DNA of 64,000 nucleotides, taken from positions 1,956,501 to 2,020,500 of the forward strand of contig NZ_CANNDS010000001.1 of assembly GCF_947503415.1 (NCBI RefSeq). The letters run 5' to 3'. The notes beneath the pieces were generated by a model. The model made no database searches, was not told where the DNA came from, and saw nothing but the letters and a program-made list of their open reading frames with translations. This DNA comes from an uncultured Tateyamaria sp. (GTDB lineage: Bacteria > Pseudomonadota > Alphaproteobacteria > Rhodobacterales > Rhodobacteraceae). Shown here piece by piece: positions 8,424 through 19,017 of the stretch. Positions within the stretch are counted from its first letter, which is position 1. Each line of letters opens with the position of its first letter. A program made the position numbers and the translations under genes.

Positions 8424-10388
8424 ATGCGACCCAACCCCAATCGCGCTCAAAAGCAGGCCCATGTGACATCGCGTGTGACAGCAGCACGGAACAAACACAT
8501 CCTGTGGGGCGGACTTGGGGTTTTCGGTCTTTTGATCACGATGGCAGTGTCAGGAGTGGCCCGCGCAGATGGTCATGAGAACGTAACATCGGCCCACGGT
8601 TATTCCTTCTACGGCGACCTCACCTATCCCGAGGACTTTCCGCACTTTGATTATGTGAACCCGGACGCCCCCAAGGGTGGTGAAATATCGTTGGGCACGG
8701 TCGGCACCTTTGATTCCCTGAACCCCTACACGCGCAAAGGCCGCGGTGCGGCTCTGTCGAGTGTGATGTTCGAGAGCTTGCTGGGCGAGGGTGTGAATGC
8801 CGCGCCCGCACCAGCAGATGTTTACGCTGAATACTATGGCCTTTTGGCGGAACGCCTCGAATATGACGAAGGCAAGAACTGGGTTATCTTTTACATGCGT
8901 CCCGAGGCGAAGTTTTCCGATGGCTCCCCAGTGACGGCCCATGACATTGAGTTCAGCCACAATCTGCTGCTTGACCAAGGCCTGAAATCTTATGCCGACG
9001 CGGTGCGCAAACGCATCCCCAAGGTGGAAGTGTTGGACGATCACACGATCAAATTCCACTTCGCAGAAGGAATTTCTCGCCGGTCGCTGATCGATCAGGT
9101 GGGCTTTGTCCCGGCATGGTCAAAGAAGTGGTACGAGGAAACAGGTGCGCGGCTGGACGAGGCACGGCTTGAAATCTCGCCCGGCTCGGGTCCCTACATG
9201 CTCGACAGTTTCGATGTGAACCGGCGCGTCGTTTACAAACGCAATCCCGATTATTGGGGCAACGATCTGCCCTTCAACGTCGGACGCAATAATTTTGACA
9301 GCATCCGCATCGAATACTTTGGTGACGCAGAGGCGGCCTTTCAGGGCTTCCTTGCCGGTGAGTTTACCTTCCGCACCGAAAATGATTCCAAGAAGTGGGC
9401 GACGGGTTACAACACTCCCAAGGTCAACAACGGCTCCATCGTCAAGAAAGAGCTGCCAAACGGGTCGCCCCCCACACCGTCGGGCATCGTGTTCAACCTG
9501 AACTCGCCTGTCTTCGAAGATAAACGCGTGCGCGAAGCGGTGGCCTTGGCCTTCAACTTCGAGTGGACCAATGCGTCGCTGCAATACGGCCTGTTCAAAC
9601 AGCGTGCATCGTTCAGTCAGGACACACCCGTGATGGCGAAGGCCAAGCCGGAAGGGGCGGAGCTGGAATTGCTGCAAAGTCTGGGCGATCTGGTTCCGCC
9701 AGACATGCTGACCGAAGACGTGCGTCAACCCCACACCTCAAGCGAAGCACGGTTGTTTGACCGGCGCAACGCGCGCAAGGCAATGGCATTGTTGGATGAG
9801 GCCGGTTGGGCCGTCGGCGATGATGGCGTCCGCCGCAACGCCAATGGTGACACGCTGAAAATCAATTACCTGTTTAACTCATCGTCGCCGGACACGCTGT
9901 CGGGCGCGATGGAGAATTTCGTTTCGAACGTCGAGAAGCTGGGGGTCGACATCTCTTTCGAGAAGGTCGATCCCTCGCAATACACATCTCGAGAGCGGGA
10001 CCGGGATTACGATCTGGTCTATGATGCCTACGCCGCCTTTCTTGGTACGGGCACCGGCTTGCGCCAACGCTTCGGATCCGAAGCCGCCGAATTTTCATTG
10101 TTCAACCCTGCCGGACTGGCCAGCCCACTGGTTGATGCGATCATCGACGCATCTCTCACCGCGGAAACACGTGAGGAAGAAGTGGCTGCCGTTATGGCGC
10201 TCGACCGGGCACTGCGCTACGAATTCATAATGATCCCTGTGTGGTACAACCCCAGCTTCTGGGTCGCTTACTACGACATGTTCGAGCACCCGGAGACGAT
10301 TCCACCCTATGCGCTGGGCCAGTTGGATTTCTGGTGGTTCAACGAAGAAAAGGCCGCAGCACTTCGGTCCTCCGGCGCACTGAGATAA
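8424..10388 (+). CDS. yejA: Oligopeptide/microcin C-type ABC transporter, substrate-binding protein
   Basis: This 654-residue periplasmic binding protein is of the SBP_bac_5 family, YejA branch. It has a long basic N-region, then a hydrophobic signal (about residues 28-45, ending GVARADG), followed by the YejA hallmark [21 protein letters not shown] strong GGAGGAATT ribosome-binding site precedes ATG 8424. It is the first gene of a four-gene importer with the permeases and ATPase directly downstream, spaced by 4 bases or overlapping. YejABEF systems import peptides, including microcin C-like peptide-nucleotides. Confidence 0.9.
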   Translation: MRPNPNRAQKQAHVTSRVTAARNKHILWGGLGVFGLLITMAVSGVARADGHENVTSAHGYSFYGDLTYPEDFPHFDYVNPDAPKGGEISLGTVGTFDSLNPYTRKGRGAALSSVMFESLLGEGVNAAPAPADVYAEYYGLLAERLEYDEGKNWVIFYMRPEAKFSDGSPVTAHDIEFSHNLLLDQGLKSYADAVRKRIPKVEVLDDHTIKFHFAEGISRRSLIDQVGFVPAWSKKWYEETGARLDEARLEISPGSGPYMLDSFDVNRRVVYKRNPDYWGNDLPFNVGRNNFDSIRIEYFGDAEAAFQGFLAGEFTFRTENDSKKWATGYNTPKVNNGSIVKKELPNGSPPTPSGIVFNLNSPVFEDKRVREAVALAFNFEWTNASLQYGLFKQRASFSQDTPVMAKAKPEGAELELLQSLGDLVPPDMLTEDVRQPHTSSEARLFDRRNARKAMALLDEAGWAVGDDGVRRNANGDTLKINYLFNSSSPDTLSGAMENFVSNVEKLGVDISFEKVDPSQYTSRERDRDYDLVYDAYAAFLGTGTGLRQRFGSEAAEFSLFNPAGLASPLVDAIIDASLTAETREEEVAAVMALDRALRYEFIMIPVWYNPSFWVAYYDMFEHPETIPPYALGQLDFWWFNEEKAAALRSSGALR

Positions 10389-10392
10389 TCGG

Positions 10393-11484
10393 ATGGCCCC
10401 CTATATCCTGCGACGGTTGCTGTTGGTCATCCCGACCCTTCTTGGCATCCTTCTGGTCAACTTCACACTGACCCAATTCGTGCCTGGCGGCCCTGTGGAA
10501 CAAGCCATCGCAAGGGCCCAAGGGGGCGGTGACGTCTTTGGTGGGTTCGCGGGAGGCAACAATGACGCGGGCGCGGATGAGCTGAACACGGCTTCCGACA
10601 GCACCTATGTCGGCGCACGGGGCCTGCCGCCCGAGTTCATCGAGGAGTTAGAGCGCGAGTTCGGCTTTGACAAACCACCGATCCAACGCTTTCTCAACAT
10701 GATCTGGAACTACGCCCGCTTTGATTTCGGCGAAAGTTACTTTCGATCTATCAGCGTCATAGACCTTGTCATCGAAAAGCTGCCCGTATCAATCACGCTT
10801 GGCCTGTGGTCCACGGTCATTGCCTATCTCGTGTCGATCCCGTTGGGCATTCGCAAGGCGGTCAAGGACGGCACCCCCTTTGACACATGGACGTCGGGGG
10901 CGATCATCGCCGCCTACGCCATCCCCGGTTTTCTCTTCGCGATCTTATTGCTCGTTCTTTTTGCGGGGGGCAGTTACTACCAGATCTTTCCGCTGCGCGG
11001 TCTGACATCTGACAACTTCGAAGACCTCAGTACGATCGGCAAAGTGCTCGATTATTTCTGGCACATCACCTTGCCCGTTCTCGCAGGCACCATCGGTGCT
11101 TTCGCAACGCTCACGCTGTTGACCAAGAACAGCTTTCTCGACGAGATCAAGAAACTTTACGTCATGACGGCCCGTGCAAAGGGCCTGTCAGAACGACGCG
11201 TGCTCTATGGCCACGTATTCCGCAACGCCATGCTGATCGTGATTGCAGGCTTCCCGGCAGTGTTCATCGGTGTTTTCTTCGGCGGCTCGCTCATCATCGA
11301 AACCATCTTCTCGCTCGATGGTTTGGGCCGCTTGGGGTTCGAAGCGGCGGTCGCGCGGGACTATCCGATTGTTTTCGGAACGCTCTATATCTTTGGTTTG
11401 ATGGGCCTTTTGGTTGGTATCATCTCGGACCTTATGTACGTGCTTGTCGACCCCCGCATTGATTTTGAGCGGAGGGAAGGCTGA
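10393..11484 (+). CDS. yejB: Peptide ABC transporter permease
   Basis: This 363-residue inner-membrane permease starts [20 protein letters not shown], the usual DppB/YejB opening. The BPD_transp_1 core includes the EAA-loop region [20 protein letters not shown] (about residues 258-277), which contacts the ATPase. The insertion between helix 1 and the core, rich in Gly/Ala/Asp, is typical of YejB. Its stop overlaps the start of yejE (TGATG), which suggests translational coupling. Confidence 0.92.
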   Translation: MAPYILRRLLLVIPTLLGILLVNFTLTQFVPGGPVEQAIARAQGGGDVFGGFAGGNNDAGADELNTASDSTYVGARGLPPEFIEELEREFGFDKPPIQRFLNMIWNYARFDFGESYFRSISVIDLVIEKLPVSITLGLWSTVIAYLVSIPLGIRKAVKDGTPFDTWTSGAIIAAYAIPGFLFAILLLVLFAGGSYYQIFPLRGLTSDNFEDLSTIGKVLDYFWHITLPVLAGTIGAFATLTLLTKNSFLDEIKKLYVMTARAKGLSERRVLYGHVFRNAMLIVIAGFPAVFIGVFFGGSLIIETIFSLDGLGRLGFEAAVARDYPIVFGTLYIFGLMGLLVGIISDLMYVLVDPRIDFERREG

Positions 11485-12662
11485 TGGCGCTGCCCGAAAC
11501 CGAAATCGACGTGGCACCGGCACCGGCGGTGGTACCAGCGCCGCGACGCCCGTTCTTTTCCCTGTCGCCGCTGAACCAACGCCGCTGGCGAAATTTCAAG
11601 AAAAACCGGAGGGCTTACTGGTCGCTCTGGATATTCTCGATCCTTTTCGGCCTCTCGCTCTGCGCGGAATTCATCGCCTACGACAAGCCGATCCTCGTGC
11701 GGTATCAAGGCCAGTTCTACACGCCCATCTGGAACTTCTATTCCGAAACAGATTTCGGCGGCGACTTTCGAACCGAGGCGAGCTACCGCGATCCGGAGGT
11801 CGAATGTCTGATTGTCTCGGGCGGTCTGATCGACTGTTTTGACGACCCCGAAGGTATCATTGCAGATGCGCAGGATGGCGAAGTTGATGGCGTCGAGATC
11901 CAGAAGGGTTGGACCATCTGGCCCCTGATCCCCTACAGCTTCGACACCGCCGTGGACCGGCCCGGTGCAGCCCCGCTGCCCCCCAATGGCGAGAACCTGC
12001 TGGGTACGGATGGCACCAAGCGCGACGTGATGGCACGCGTCATCCATGGCTTCCGCCTGTCGGTGCTGTTCACGCTTGTAGTGACAGGTGCCTCCGCCAT
12101 CATCGGCATTATCGCGGGCGCCGTGCAGGGATATTTCGGCGGACGAACAGACCTCATCTTCCAACGCATCATCGAGATTTGGTCGTCCACGCCCAGCCTT
12201 TACGTGATCATCATCATGTTCGCGATCCTGGGGCGAAGTTTCTGGCTGCTTGTGTTCCTGCTGGTCCTTTTTGGCTGGACCGGTCTTGTGGGTGTGGTCC
12301 GCGCCGAATTCCTGCGTGCGCGCAACCTCGAATACGTGCGTGCCGCACGGGCGCTGGGCGTCGGAAACCTGACGATCATGTTCCGCCACATGCTGCCCAA
12401 TGCGATGGTGGCGACACTGACGATGCTGCCGTTCATCATCACCGGCACCATCTCTTCCCTCGCGGTCCTCGACTTCCTTGGTTTTGGCCTGCCGTCATCG
12501 GCCCCGTCGCTGGGGGAGCTGACGTTGCAAGCCAAGCAGAACCTGCAAGCGCCGTGGCTGGCCTTCACTGCCTTTACCGTGTTCGCGATCATGCTCAGCC
12601 TTCTGATCTTTATCTTCGAAGGCATCCGAGACGCATTCGACCCAAGAAAGACATTCTCCTGA
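11484..12662 (+). CDS. yejE: Peptide ABC transporter permease
   Basis: This 392-residue permease has a Pro/Ala-rich cytoplasmic N terminus and a long periplasmic insertion after the first helix. The C-terminal permease core carries the ATPase-contact loop RAARALGVGNLTIMFRHMLP (about residues 285-304). It pairs with YejB to form the channel. Its stop overlaps the yejF start by one base. The presence of all four components in order makes the assignment firm. Confidence 0.92.
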   Translation: MALPETEIDVAPAPAVVPAPRRPFFSLSPLNQRRWRNFKKNRRAYWSLWIFSILFGLSLCAEFIAYDKPILVRYQGQFYTPIWNFYSETDFGGDFRTEASYRDPEVECLIVSGGLIDCFDDPEGIIADAQDGEVDGVEIQKGWTIWPLIPYSFDTAVDRPGAAPLPPNGENLLGTDGTKRDVMARVIHGFRLSVLFTLVVTGASAIIGIIAGAVQGYFGGRTDLIFQRIIEIWSSTPSLYVIIIMFAILGRSFWLLVFLLVLFGWTGLVGVVRAEFLRARNLEYVRAARALGVGNLTIMFRHMLPNAMVATLTMLPFIITGTISSLAVLDFLGFGLPSSAPSLGELTLQAKQNLQAPWLAFTAFTVFAIMLSLLIFIFEGIRDAFDPRKTFS

Positions 12663-14239
12663 TGGCGCTTCTCCAAGTAAATGACCTGCGCGTTGGTTTC
12701 CGGCAGGATGGTCAGCTGACTGAGGCGGTCAAAGGCGTGTCCTTCCATGTCGACCGGGGTGAAACTGTCGCACTCGTGGGCGAATCCGGGTCTGGCAAAT
12801 CGGTATCCGCGCTTTCCACCGTCTCGCTCTTGGGCGACAGCGCAGAGGTGTCGGGATCGGTCACTTATGACGGGCAGGAAATGATCGATGCCGACGAACG
12901 CCTGTTGCGCAAAGTGCGCGGCAACGACATCTCGTTCATTTTCCAAGAGCCGATGACATCCCTGAACCCGCTGCACACGATCTACAAGCAGCTCGCGGAA
13001 AGCCTTGCGTTGCATCAGGGGATTGCTGGCGATGCTGCCCGTAGCCGCATCCTCGAACTGATGGACAAGGTGGGCATCCGCGATGCGGAGAGCCGCCTTG
13101 GCGCCTATCCTCACCAATTGTCTGGCGGTCAGCGTCAACGCGTCATGATCGCAATGGCTCTTGCCAACCAGCCTGATGTCCTGATCGCGGACGAGCCAAC
13201 GACCGCACTCGACGTCACCATCCAGGCTCAAATCCTCGACCTGCTGGCGGACCTGAAAGAAAAGGAGGGTATGGGCCTTTTGTTCATCACCCATGACCTT
13301 GGCATCGTGCGCCGCATTGCAGACCGCGTCTGTGTCATGCAGCACGGCGAAATCGTGGAAACCGGTCCCACAAAGGACATCTTCGACAACCCGAAGCACC
13401 CCTATACGCAGAAATTGCTCAGCGCCGAACCCACCGGACAACCGGCCCCCGTTCCCGAAAGCGCCGAACTGGTGGCCGAGACGGAACACCTCAAGGTCTG
13501 GTTCCCCATCACGGCAGGCTTGTTGCGCAAGACTGTTGGACATGTGAAGGCGGTAAACGACGCCACCATCCAAGTGCATGCGGGCGAAACAGTCGGCATT
13601 GTCGGCGAATCCGGGTCAGGCAAGACCACTCTTGCACTGGCCATCATGCGGCTGATCTCGTCAGAGGGCAGCATCGTCTACATGGGGCAGGACATCCGGT
13701 CATGGTCGGTCCGCGAACTCCGGCGCCTGCGCAAAGACATGCAGATCGTGTTTCAGGACCCGTTTGGGTCGCTCAGCCCGCGTATGACAGCAATGCAGAT
13801 CATTGCCGAGGGACTTGGCGTGCACGGCATCGACGACGGACGCAGCGCGCGCGAGGTGGTTGCAGAGGTAATGGCCGAAGTGGGCCTCGACCCCCTGACG
13901 ATGGATCGCTACCCGCACGAGTTCTCGGGTGGTCAACGGCAGCGTATTGCCATCGCGCGGGCCATGGTGTTGCGACCCAAGCTGGTGGTGCTGGACGAAC
14001 CGACCTCCGCCCTCGACATGACAGTACAGGTGCAAATCGTGGAATTGCTGCGCGGGCTTCAGCAGAAATACGGGCTGGCGTTCCTGTTTATTTCCCATGA
14101 TCTCAAGGTCGTGCGCGCAATGAGCCACAAGGTCATGGTGATGAAACAGGGCGACGTGGTCGAACAAGGCGATGCGGACGACCTGTTTGAACGGCCACAA
14201 ACCGACTACACGCGCCTTCTTCTGCAAGCCACGCACTAG
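12662..14239 (+). CDS. yejF: Peptide ABC transporter, double ATP-binding protein
   Basis: This 525-residue protein consists of two fused ABC ATPase domains. The first Walker A GESGSGKS is at residues 40-47 and its signature LSGGQRQR is near 152. The second Walker A GESGSGKT is near 313 and its signature FSGGQRQR is near 421. Each domain ends with a DEPT Walker B and an oligopeptide-type C-terminal extension. It powers the YejABEF importer. The ATG at 12662 overlaps the yejE stop. The reading frame stays open far upstream, but that part is only the shadow of yejE. Confidence 0.92.
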   Translation: MALLQVNDLRVGFRQDGQLTEAVKGVSFHVDRGETVALVGESGSGKSVSALSTVSLLGDSAEVSGSVTYDGQEMIDADERLLRKVRGNDISFIFQEPMTSLNPLHTIYKQLAESLALHQGIAGDAARSRILELMDKVGIRDAESRLGAYPHQLSGGQRQRVMIAMALANQPDVLIADEPTTALDVTIQAQILDLLADLKEKEGMGLLFITHDLGIVRRIADRVCVMQHGEIVETGPTKDIFDNPKHPYTQKLLSAEPTGQPAPVPESAELVAETEHLKVWFPITAGLLRKTVGHVKAVNDATIQVHAGETVGIVGESGSGKTTLALAIMRLISSEGSIVYMGQDIRSWSVRELRRLRKDMQIVFQDPFGSLSPRMTAMQIIAEGLGVHGIDDGRSAREVVAEVMAEVGLDPLTMDRYPHEFSGGQRQRIAIARAMVLRPKLVVLDEPTSALDMTVQVQIVELLRGLQQKYGLAFLFISHDLKVVRAMSHKVMVMKQGDVVEQGDADDLFERPQTDYTRLLLQATH

Positions 14240-14270
14240 GCCAAACGGTTCCGTGCGCTAGGTCCACGGC

Positions 14271-15239
14271 ATGCATCGTTCACTGTACCGCTATATCCTT
14301 GCCCACTCGCGGCGCCAGCAAATCGGTCTTGCCGGGCTGACGCTGATCTTGGCGCTGCTACAACCTGTGCCGCTTGAGTTGCAACGCCGGGCATTGGACG
14401 ATGCCGTCGCGAACAGCGATCTCGATCTGCTGACACTTCTATGCGGTCTTTATCTGGTGGCAATCTTCGGGGCGGCCGCTGTCAAATTCGGCGTGCGTCT
14501 CTGGCGCGATTACATCTCGGCCCATGTGACGCGCAGTCTGCGGGATGACACCTATCGGAACATCTATACCGAGCACTGTCCGCCCCAATACCGCAAGGAT
14601 GACGGCGATTCTGTCGATGATGGCGCCGTGGTGTCGATCCTGTCGAACGAGGTCGAAAAGCTGGGCGGGTTTGCGGGCGATGCAATCTCCGCACCGTTGT
14701 TGCAGGCGGGCACGCTCATTGCGGTTTTGGGCTACATGCTGGCGGTCGAGCCGGTGATCGCGGCCATTGCCATCGGACTCTACCTGCCGCAATTCGTGAT
14801 CGTTCCCATCGCGCAGGCCCGGATGAACCGGTTGGCCAAGGCCAAGGCAGAAGAGACGCGCGATCTGGGTGACTTCATGGTGGATGAACCAGACGACAGC
14901 CTGTTCAACCACGACCCGCCGGACAAGTTCAACAGCATGTCGGATCGCATCCGTGATCTGCGCAAAAGCTTTGTTCTGACCAAGCACACGATGAAAACGA
15001 TCAACAACCTGTTGATCGCACTCGGGCCGTTCGGGGTCATCGCCTATGGCGGCTACCTTGCCATTCAGGGCGAGGTACAGGTGGGTGTGATTGTTGCGTT
15101 CATCTCTGGATTGGAGCGGATCGGGGACCCGATCCGGGATCTGATCGGGTCCTACCGGGGCATCGCTGACGCGCGGATGCGCTATGGCCTGCTGCGCGAC
15201 AGCTTTGAGGGGGGAGAGGTTTCAGGCCCCGGCAGCTAG
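14271..15239 (+). CDS. ABC-transporter membrane domain without an ATPase domain
   Basis: This 322-residue protein resembles the six-helix ABC exporter transmembrane domain (about residues 15-305). It includes the intracellular loop region around RDYISAHVTRSLRDDTYRNI and a coupling segment ending YRGIADARMRYGLL. The open reading frame stops where the nucleotide-binding domain would normally begin. No separate matching ATPase gene follows; the next genes are on the other strand. It starts 31 bases after yejF. It could be a partner for an ATPase encoded elsewhere, or a truncated exporter. Confidence 0.7.
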   Translation: MHRSLYRYILAHSRRQQIGLAGLTLILALLQPVPLELQRRALDDAVANSDLDLLTLLCGLYLVAIFGAAAVKFGVRLWRDYISAHVTRSLRDDTYRNIYTEHCPPQYRKDDGDSVDDGAVVSILSNEVEKLGGFAGDAISAPLLQAGTLIAVLGYMLAVEPVIAAIAIGLYLPQFVIVPIAQARMNRLAKAKAEETRDLGDFMVDEPDDSLFNHDPPDKFNSMSDRIRDLRKSFVLTKHTMKTINNLLIALGPFGVIAYGGYLAIQGEVQVGVIVAFISGLERIGDPIRDLIGSYRGIADARMRYGLLRDSFEGGEVSGPGS

Positions 15240-15461
15240 CCCCACCATCATGGCAGCCAGCGCCACGATATGGATCAGCATGATCGCCCGATCATTCCAG
15301 CGCCAGCCCACAACGAACCAGCCCAGAATACCCACCAGGAAGAAGTACAGATTGGCAGGTGTTGCACCCATGGCTGTCGCGCCATAGCCCATGATTTGAA
15401 CGAGGGACGCTGCCCATTTGATCGTGTCCGTGTCGACGGACCGCCGAAGAACAGCAATCAC
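15222..15461 (-). CDS. DUF6552-type small membrane protein
   Basis: A 79-residue protein is obtained if translation starts at the GTG at 15461, which overlaps the stop of the preceding tiny gene by four bases (GTGA). Two or three hydrophobic segments follow an N-terminal TIKWAASLVQIMGYGATA, with NDRAIMLIH near residues 57-65. This combination is typical of a small membrane protein family in Rhodobacteraceae that I recognise as DUF6552. Its 3' end overlaps the convergent ABC membrane gene by 18 bp. The function is unknown. Confidence 0.65.
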   Translation of the reverse strand: MIAVLRRSVDTDTIKWAASLVQIMGYGATAMGATPANLYFFLVGILGWFVVGWRWNDRAIMLIHIVALAAMMVGLAAGA

Positions 15462-15586
15462 AGCTTGTCCAGATCGATGCATTTGGTGCGCTTGCCTTGC
15501 CACCAGCGGGTCTTGGGCAATGTCACACGGGTACAGGGGCGATTGCGCGTCGCGGTCATGAAAGTTTGTGCGTAGATATCCAGCAT
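15458..15586 (-). CDS. 42-residue basic protein upstream of the DUF6552 gene
   Basis: This ATG-initiated frame encodes 42 residues that open MLDIYAQTF, carry a basic centre (TRNRPCTRVTLPKTRWWQGK) and end CIDLDKL. It contains two cysteines (about residues 18 and 36) and no membrane segment. A 4-nt overlap (GTGA) links it to the DUF6552 gene, so the two are probably translated together. I do not recognise the family. Support comes from the overlap geometry and the clean small frame, so confidence is moderate. Confidence 0.5.
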   Translation of the reverse strand: MLDIYAQTFMTATRNRPCTRVTLPKTRWWQGKRTKCIDLDKL

Positions 15587-15686
15587 GGTGCACCTCTTGG
15601 GGAAAGAAGGAATATGCACCTATATTGACGAATAAGGCTGATCATGCGACTCAAATGGAATGCACACATGTAAGCTGAAATAACAT

Positions 15687-16562
15687 ATGGAATGGCGTGA
15701 CCTTCCCCCATTGGCCGCACTCCGCGCCTTTGCAGCTTTTGTCGACACCGGCAGCGTTGTGGCGGCGGGACACGCCTTGTCCGTCAGCCATGCGGCGGTC
15801 AGCCAGCAACTCCGCGCGCTGGAAACGCATCTTGGTGTCAGCCTGTTCGACCGCTCGGGCCGGGCCATGCGCCTCACCGACGATGGGGAATTGCTGGCGC
15901 AGGGCTGCGCTGACGGTTTCGCCAGCATTGCCCGCGCTTTGGCGATGGTCACCGGAGCGGAGGCCGCGCGCCCACTGCATATCTCGCCTACACCCAGCTT
16001 TGCGGCCGCGTGGCTCATGCCGCGCCTGTCAGAGTTCCGCGCGCAGCATCCCGGCATCAATCTGGTGCTCAACCCCACTGCTGAACTGGTCACGCTCACC
16101 CCCGGCGGTGTGGACGTGTCGATCCGCTATGGCACGGGCGGATGGGAGGGGTTGGACAACGAACTACTGGTGCCCACCTCCATGGTCGTGGTCGCAGCCC
16201 CTGACCTGATCGAAGGGCGCGATATCTCCGATCCCTCGCGCCTTGGCGCGCTGCCTTGGCTGGAAGAGGTCGGTACCACCGAAAGCTCTCAGTGGCTTGC
16301 CCTGCGCGGTGGCGCAGGCATGCCACGCGGGCCCGTCACCCAAGTGCCCGGCAATCTGATGCTCGACGGCGCACGGGACGGGCAGGGGGTCGCCGTGACC
16401 GTTCGCACCTTTGTCGAGGCGGATATTCAGGCGCGCCGCTTATGTGTTCTGCACGAGGACGTAACGGAGGGCGCAGGCTATCACCTTGTCACGCGCCCCG
16501 GCATTCAGCGCCCCCCGCTGCGCGACTTCATCCGCTGGATCAGAAAGGCCGCCAAGACATGA
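15687..16562 (+). CDS. LysR-family regulator (GcvA-like)
   Basis: This 291-residue regulator has an N-terminal winged helix-turn-helix at about residues 6-65 (LPPLAALRAFAAFVDTGSV, then HAAVSQQLRALE), followed by a substrate-binding domain. The L-x-x-L-x-A-L-R-A-F-x-A opening is typical of the GcvA/AmpR branch. The next gene, mtfA-like, overlaps its stop, so the two are co-expressed. Its target is unclear; LysR proteins usually act on adjacent divergent genes, here the small DUF6552 pair. Confidence 0.88.
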   Translation: MEWRDLPPLAALRAFAAFVDTGSVVAAGHALSVSHAAVSQQLRALETHLGVSLFDRSGRAMRLTDDGELLAQGCADGFASIARALAMVTGAEAARPLHISPTPSFAAAWLMPRLSEFRAQHPGINLVLNPTAELVTLTPGGVDVSIRYGTGGWEGLDNELLVPTSMVVVAAPDLIEGRDISDPSRLGALPWLEEVGTTESSQWLALRGGAGMPRGPVTQVPGNLMLDGARDGQGVAVTVRTFVEADIQARRLCVLHEDVTEGAGYHLVTRPGIQRPPLRDFIRWIRKAAKT

Positions 16563-17368
16563 TTTACTTCTTTGGCCTTCTTACCCTGATCGGCCTTGCG
16601 TTGGCCTACCGCACATGGCGCAAACGCCAATGGCAACAAGAGGTGCTCGCATCCCGTCTCACGGACGAGGAATGGCGCATCATCCGGGCGCAGATGCCGC
16701 TTATTCGCAAGCTGCCGCCGGACCTCAAAGCACCGTTCGAAGGCAAGGTCGCCCTGCTTCTGAACCAGGCAGACCTGGTGGGGTGCAATGGGCTTGAGGT
16801 CACGGATGAAATGGCGCTCAGCATTGCGGCTCAGGCGGCTTTGCTCGTGGTAAACACCGATGCCTGGTACAAGCATTTGACCACCGTTTTGATCTATCCC
16901 GGCGCTTTCAAATCCAAGCAGACCACACAGGATGGCTATGTCGTGACCGAGCAGGACGTCGTGCGGCTTGGGGAAAGCTGGTCACGCGGGCCAGTTGTTC
17001 TGTCATGGCAGGACGCCCAGCAGGGTGGGTTGAACGACAATGACGGTCTGAACGTGGTCCTGCATGAGTTTGCGCACCAGCTTGATGACCTGTCCGGCCA
17101 GACCGATGGTGCGCCGCCCATGGCTGCGGGTCAAAGCTTTGCCACGTGGCGCGCTGTGATTGTCGAGGCTTTTGACCGGCACGTCGCCAGTATTAACGCC
17201 GGACGCCGCACGGTTATCGATCCCTATGGCGCCACAAATCATGAAGAGTTCTTTGCGGTCGCGGTCGAAGCCTTTTTCGAACGACCCCAAGCCCTCAAAC
17301 GCGCGGAACCGGATGTTTATGACCAGATCGCCATTCTGCTGAACGTGGACCCGGCCAGCTGGTCCTAG
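16559..17368 (+). CDS. mtfA: MtfA-like zinc metallopeptidase (M90)
   Basis: This 269-residue protein has an N-terminal membrane segment (about residues 2-17) and the catalytic motif HEFAH at residues 169-173. A second acidic motif NHEEFFAVAVEAFFE (about residues 225-239) supplies the third zinc ligand. In E. coli MtfA binds the glucose regulator Mlc. The start ATG overlaps the LysR stop codon (ATGA). The stop codon TAG is shared with the convergent D,D-carboxypeptidase stop on the tetramer CTAG at 17365-17368. Confidence 0.85.
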   Translation: MIYFFGLLTLIGLALAYRTWRKRQWQQEVLASRLTDEEWRIIRAQMPLIRKLPPDLKAPFEGKVALLLNQADLVGCNGLEVTDEMALSIAAQAALLVVNTDAWYKHLTTVLIYPGAFKSKQTTQDGYVVTEQDVVRLGESWSRGPVVLSWQDAQQGGLNDNDGLNVVLHEFAHQLDDLSGQTDGAPPMAAGQSFATWRAVIVEAFDRHVASINAGRRTVIDPYGATNHEEFFAVAVEAFFERPQALKRAEPDVYDQIAILLNVDPASWS

Positions 17369-18810
17369 GATTTCGGCCCGATCATGAAGCAGGTGACGTT
17401 GCGCGACTGCAGACGACGACAAGCGAGGTCCGCTCCATCACGAGTCATACCCATGAAGTTGGCGTCAAATCCGGTAGGGCGTCGCACAACCTTGCGCAGG
17501 CTGCCGTCCAGTGATGACATTTCGGCCAGCGCGGTCTGCAACAGGACCTTTTCGGCTTTGTAGCGGCTGCCATAGCGGCCCACGTTCACACCCCAGTGTC
17601 GTCCGCCGGACGTAGACACACGGGTCACGACCTCAGGCTCTTGCGTCAATGCCACCTGCGTCGGACGCGCCTCAGGACGGACGGTGGGCACCAAGGCGGC
17701 AGACACGGCAGTGGCTGCAGCCGCGGCCGTCGTCTCGGTGGTTTGGGCCGCGACAAGCGCTGTCTGGATGTCATCCGGCAACACGGTGGGAACCACCGGG
17801 GTTTCGGCCACCAGCACGGGGGCGGCACTGCCTGGACGCATCTTGGGTCGGTAGCTGGTTTTCACCGCACCGCTCAGGCGGATGATCTTGCCCGCACCTT
17901 TTGGCGCATCCTGATTGCCGGCAACGATGACGGGCTCGTCACCCGGCACGTATCCCGGCTTTTGCGGCTTGCGCAGCGGCGCACGGCTGGGTGCGCGACG
18001 AAAGCCCAAATCCAGCAGTTCAGCCACCTTGGCGTTCCGCGATGCGGTCGATTTGCCGCCAAAGACCGTGGCGATGATGCGTTCATTTCCGCGTTCTGCG
18101 GACGCCACAAGGTTGAAGCCCGCGGCCCGTGTGTACCCGGTCTTGATCCCGTCCGCGCCTTTGTAATTGGCCAGCATCCGACGGTTGGTGTTGTTCACAC
18201 TCTTGATGCCTGCATCTGTCGAGGTGCGCGAAAACAGGTTATAATACTGCGGGTAATCATACAGCAGATGGCGGCCCAGGATCGACATGTCGCGGGCCGT
18301 GGACATATGCCCGCTTTCTGTCAGGCCGTGCGCGTTCTTGAAGGTGGTGCGGGTCATGCCCAATGACTTCGCAGTGCGGTTCATCCGGCGGGCAAATGCT
18401 GCTTCGGACCCGGAAATCGCTTCGGCAATGGTTGTGGCGGCATCATTGGCCGACTTCACGGCAGAGGCACGCACCAGATAGCGCAGCTTGATGCTTGAGC
18501 CAGCGCGCAGGCCCAGCTTCGATGGCACCTCGGCGGCGGCCTTCTTGGATACCTTCACCTTGGTGTCCATGGTGATCTCGCCCCGCTCGACCGCCTGAAA
18601 GACGACGTAGAGGGTCATCATCTTGGTCAGCGATGCCGGGTGCAGTCGCGTGTCCGCGTTGCGGGAATGCAGCACTTCGCCTGTGCGCGCATCCATAACG
18701 AATGCGGCATAAGGCGCTGCCATGACGGAGGCGGGCAAAATTACCACCATCCACAAAATTGCAAAAAGAATGAGCCCAATACGGGCCGACTGCGCGCGTC
18801 GAACCTTCAC
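17365..18810 (-). CDS. D-alanyl-D-alanine carboxypeptidase with C-terminal SPOR domain
   Basis: This 481-residue penicillin-binding protein of the DacA/DacF type has a signal peptide ending near VMAAP (residues 29-33). The catalytic serine is in SLTK at 60-63, SAN is at 120-122 and KTG is at 223-225. A low-complexity Ala/Thr/Pro linker (about 330-400) leads to a C-terminal SPOR-like domain (about 405-481) that should bind denuded septal glycan. It trims pentapeptides in the periplasm, probably at the division site. Its stop codon overlaps that of mtfA. Confidence 0.9.
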   Translation of the reverse strand: MKVRRAQSARIGLILFAILWMVVILPASVMAAPYAAFVMDARTGEVLHSRNADTRLHPASLTKMMTLYVVFQAVERGEITMDTKVKVSKKAAAEVPSKLGLRAGSSIKLRYLVRASAVKSANDAATTIAEAISGSEAAFARRMNRTAKSLGMTRTTFKNAHGLTESGHMSTARDMSILGRHLLYDYPQYYNLFSRTSTDAGIKSVNNTNRRMLANYKGADGIKTGYTRAAGFNLVASAERGNERIIATVFGGKSTASRNAKVAELLDLGFRRAPSRAPLRKPQKPGYVPGDEPVIVAGNQDAPKGAGKIIRLSGAVKTSYRPKMRPGSAAPVLVAETPVVPTVLPDDIQTALVAAQTTETTAAAAATAVSAALVPTVRPEARPTQVALTQEPEVVTRVSTSGGRHWGVNVGRYGSRYKAEKVLLQTALAEMSSLDGSLRKVVRRPTGFDANFMGMTRDGADLACRRLQSRNVTCFMIGPKS

Positions 18811-19017
18811 GGTAAACCTGCCTTATGACTGCCTCTGGCCGCCGATTATTCGACTGACCTTTTTATTTATTGGCGCAAAGCTAGCACAGGTCGCATTTTC
18901 GATAAAGTCTTGATGCCACTCACGTTTCCGTTTTTCTGCACCTGCATCTCTCAACATGTTGCGGATGCGGTCCCGAATGGCCCCATTTGGGCGATTGTGG
19001 CAGGATTGTGGCGGCGC

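Noticed and set aside
12200-13579. A 459-codon minus-strand frame over yejE/yejF
   Set aside because: Antisense to permease and ATPase genes that carry full motifs.
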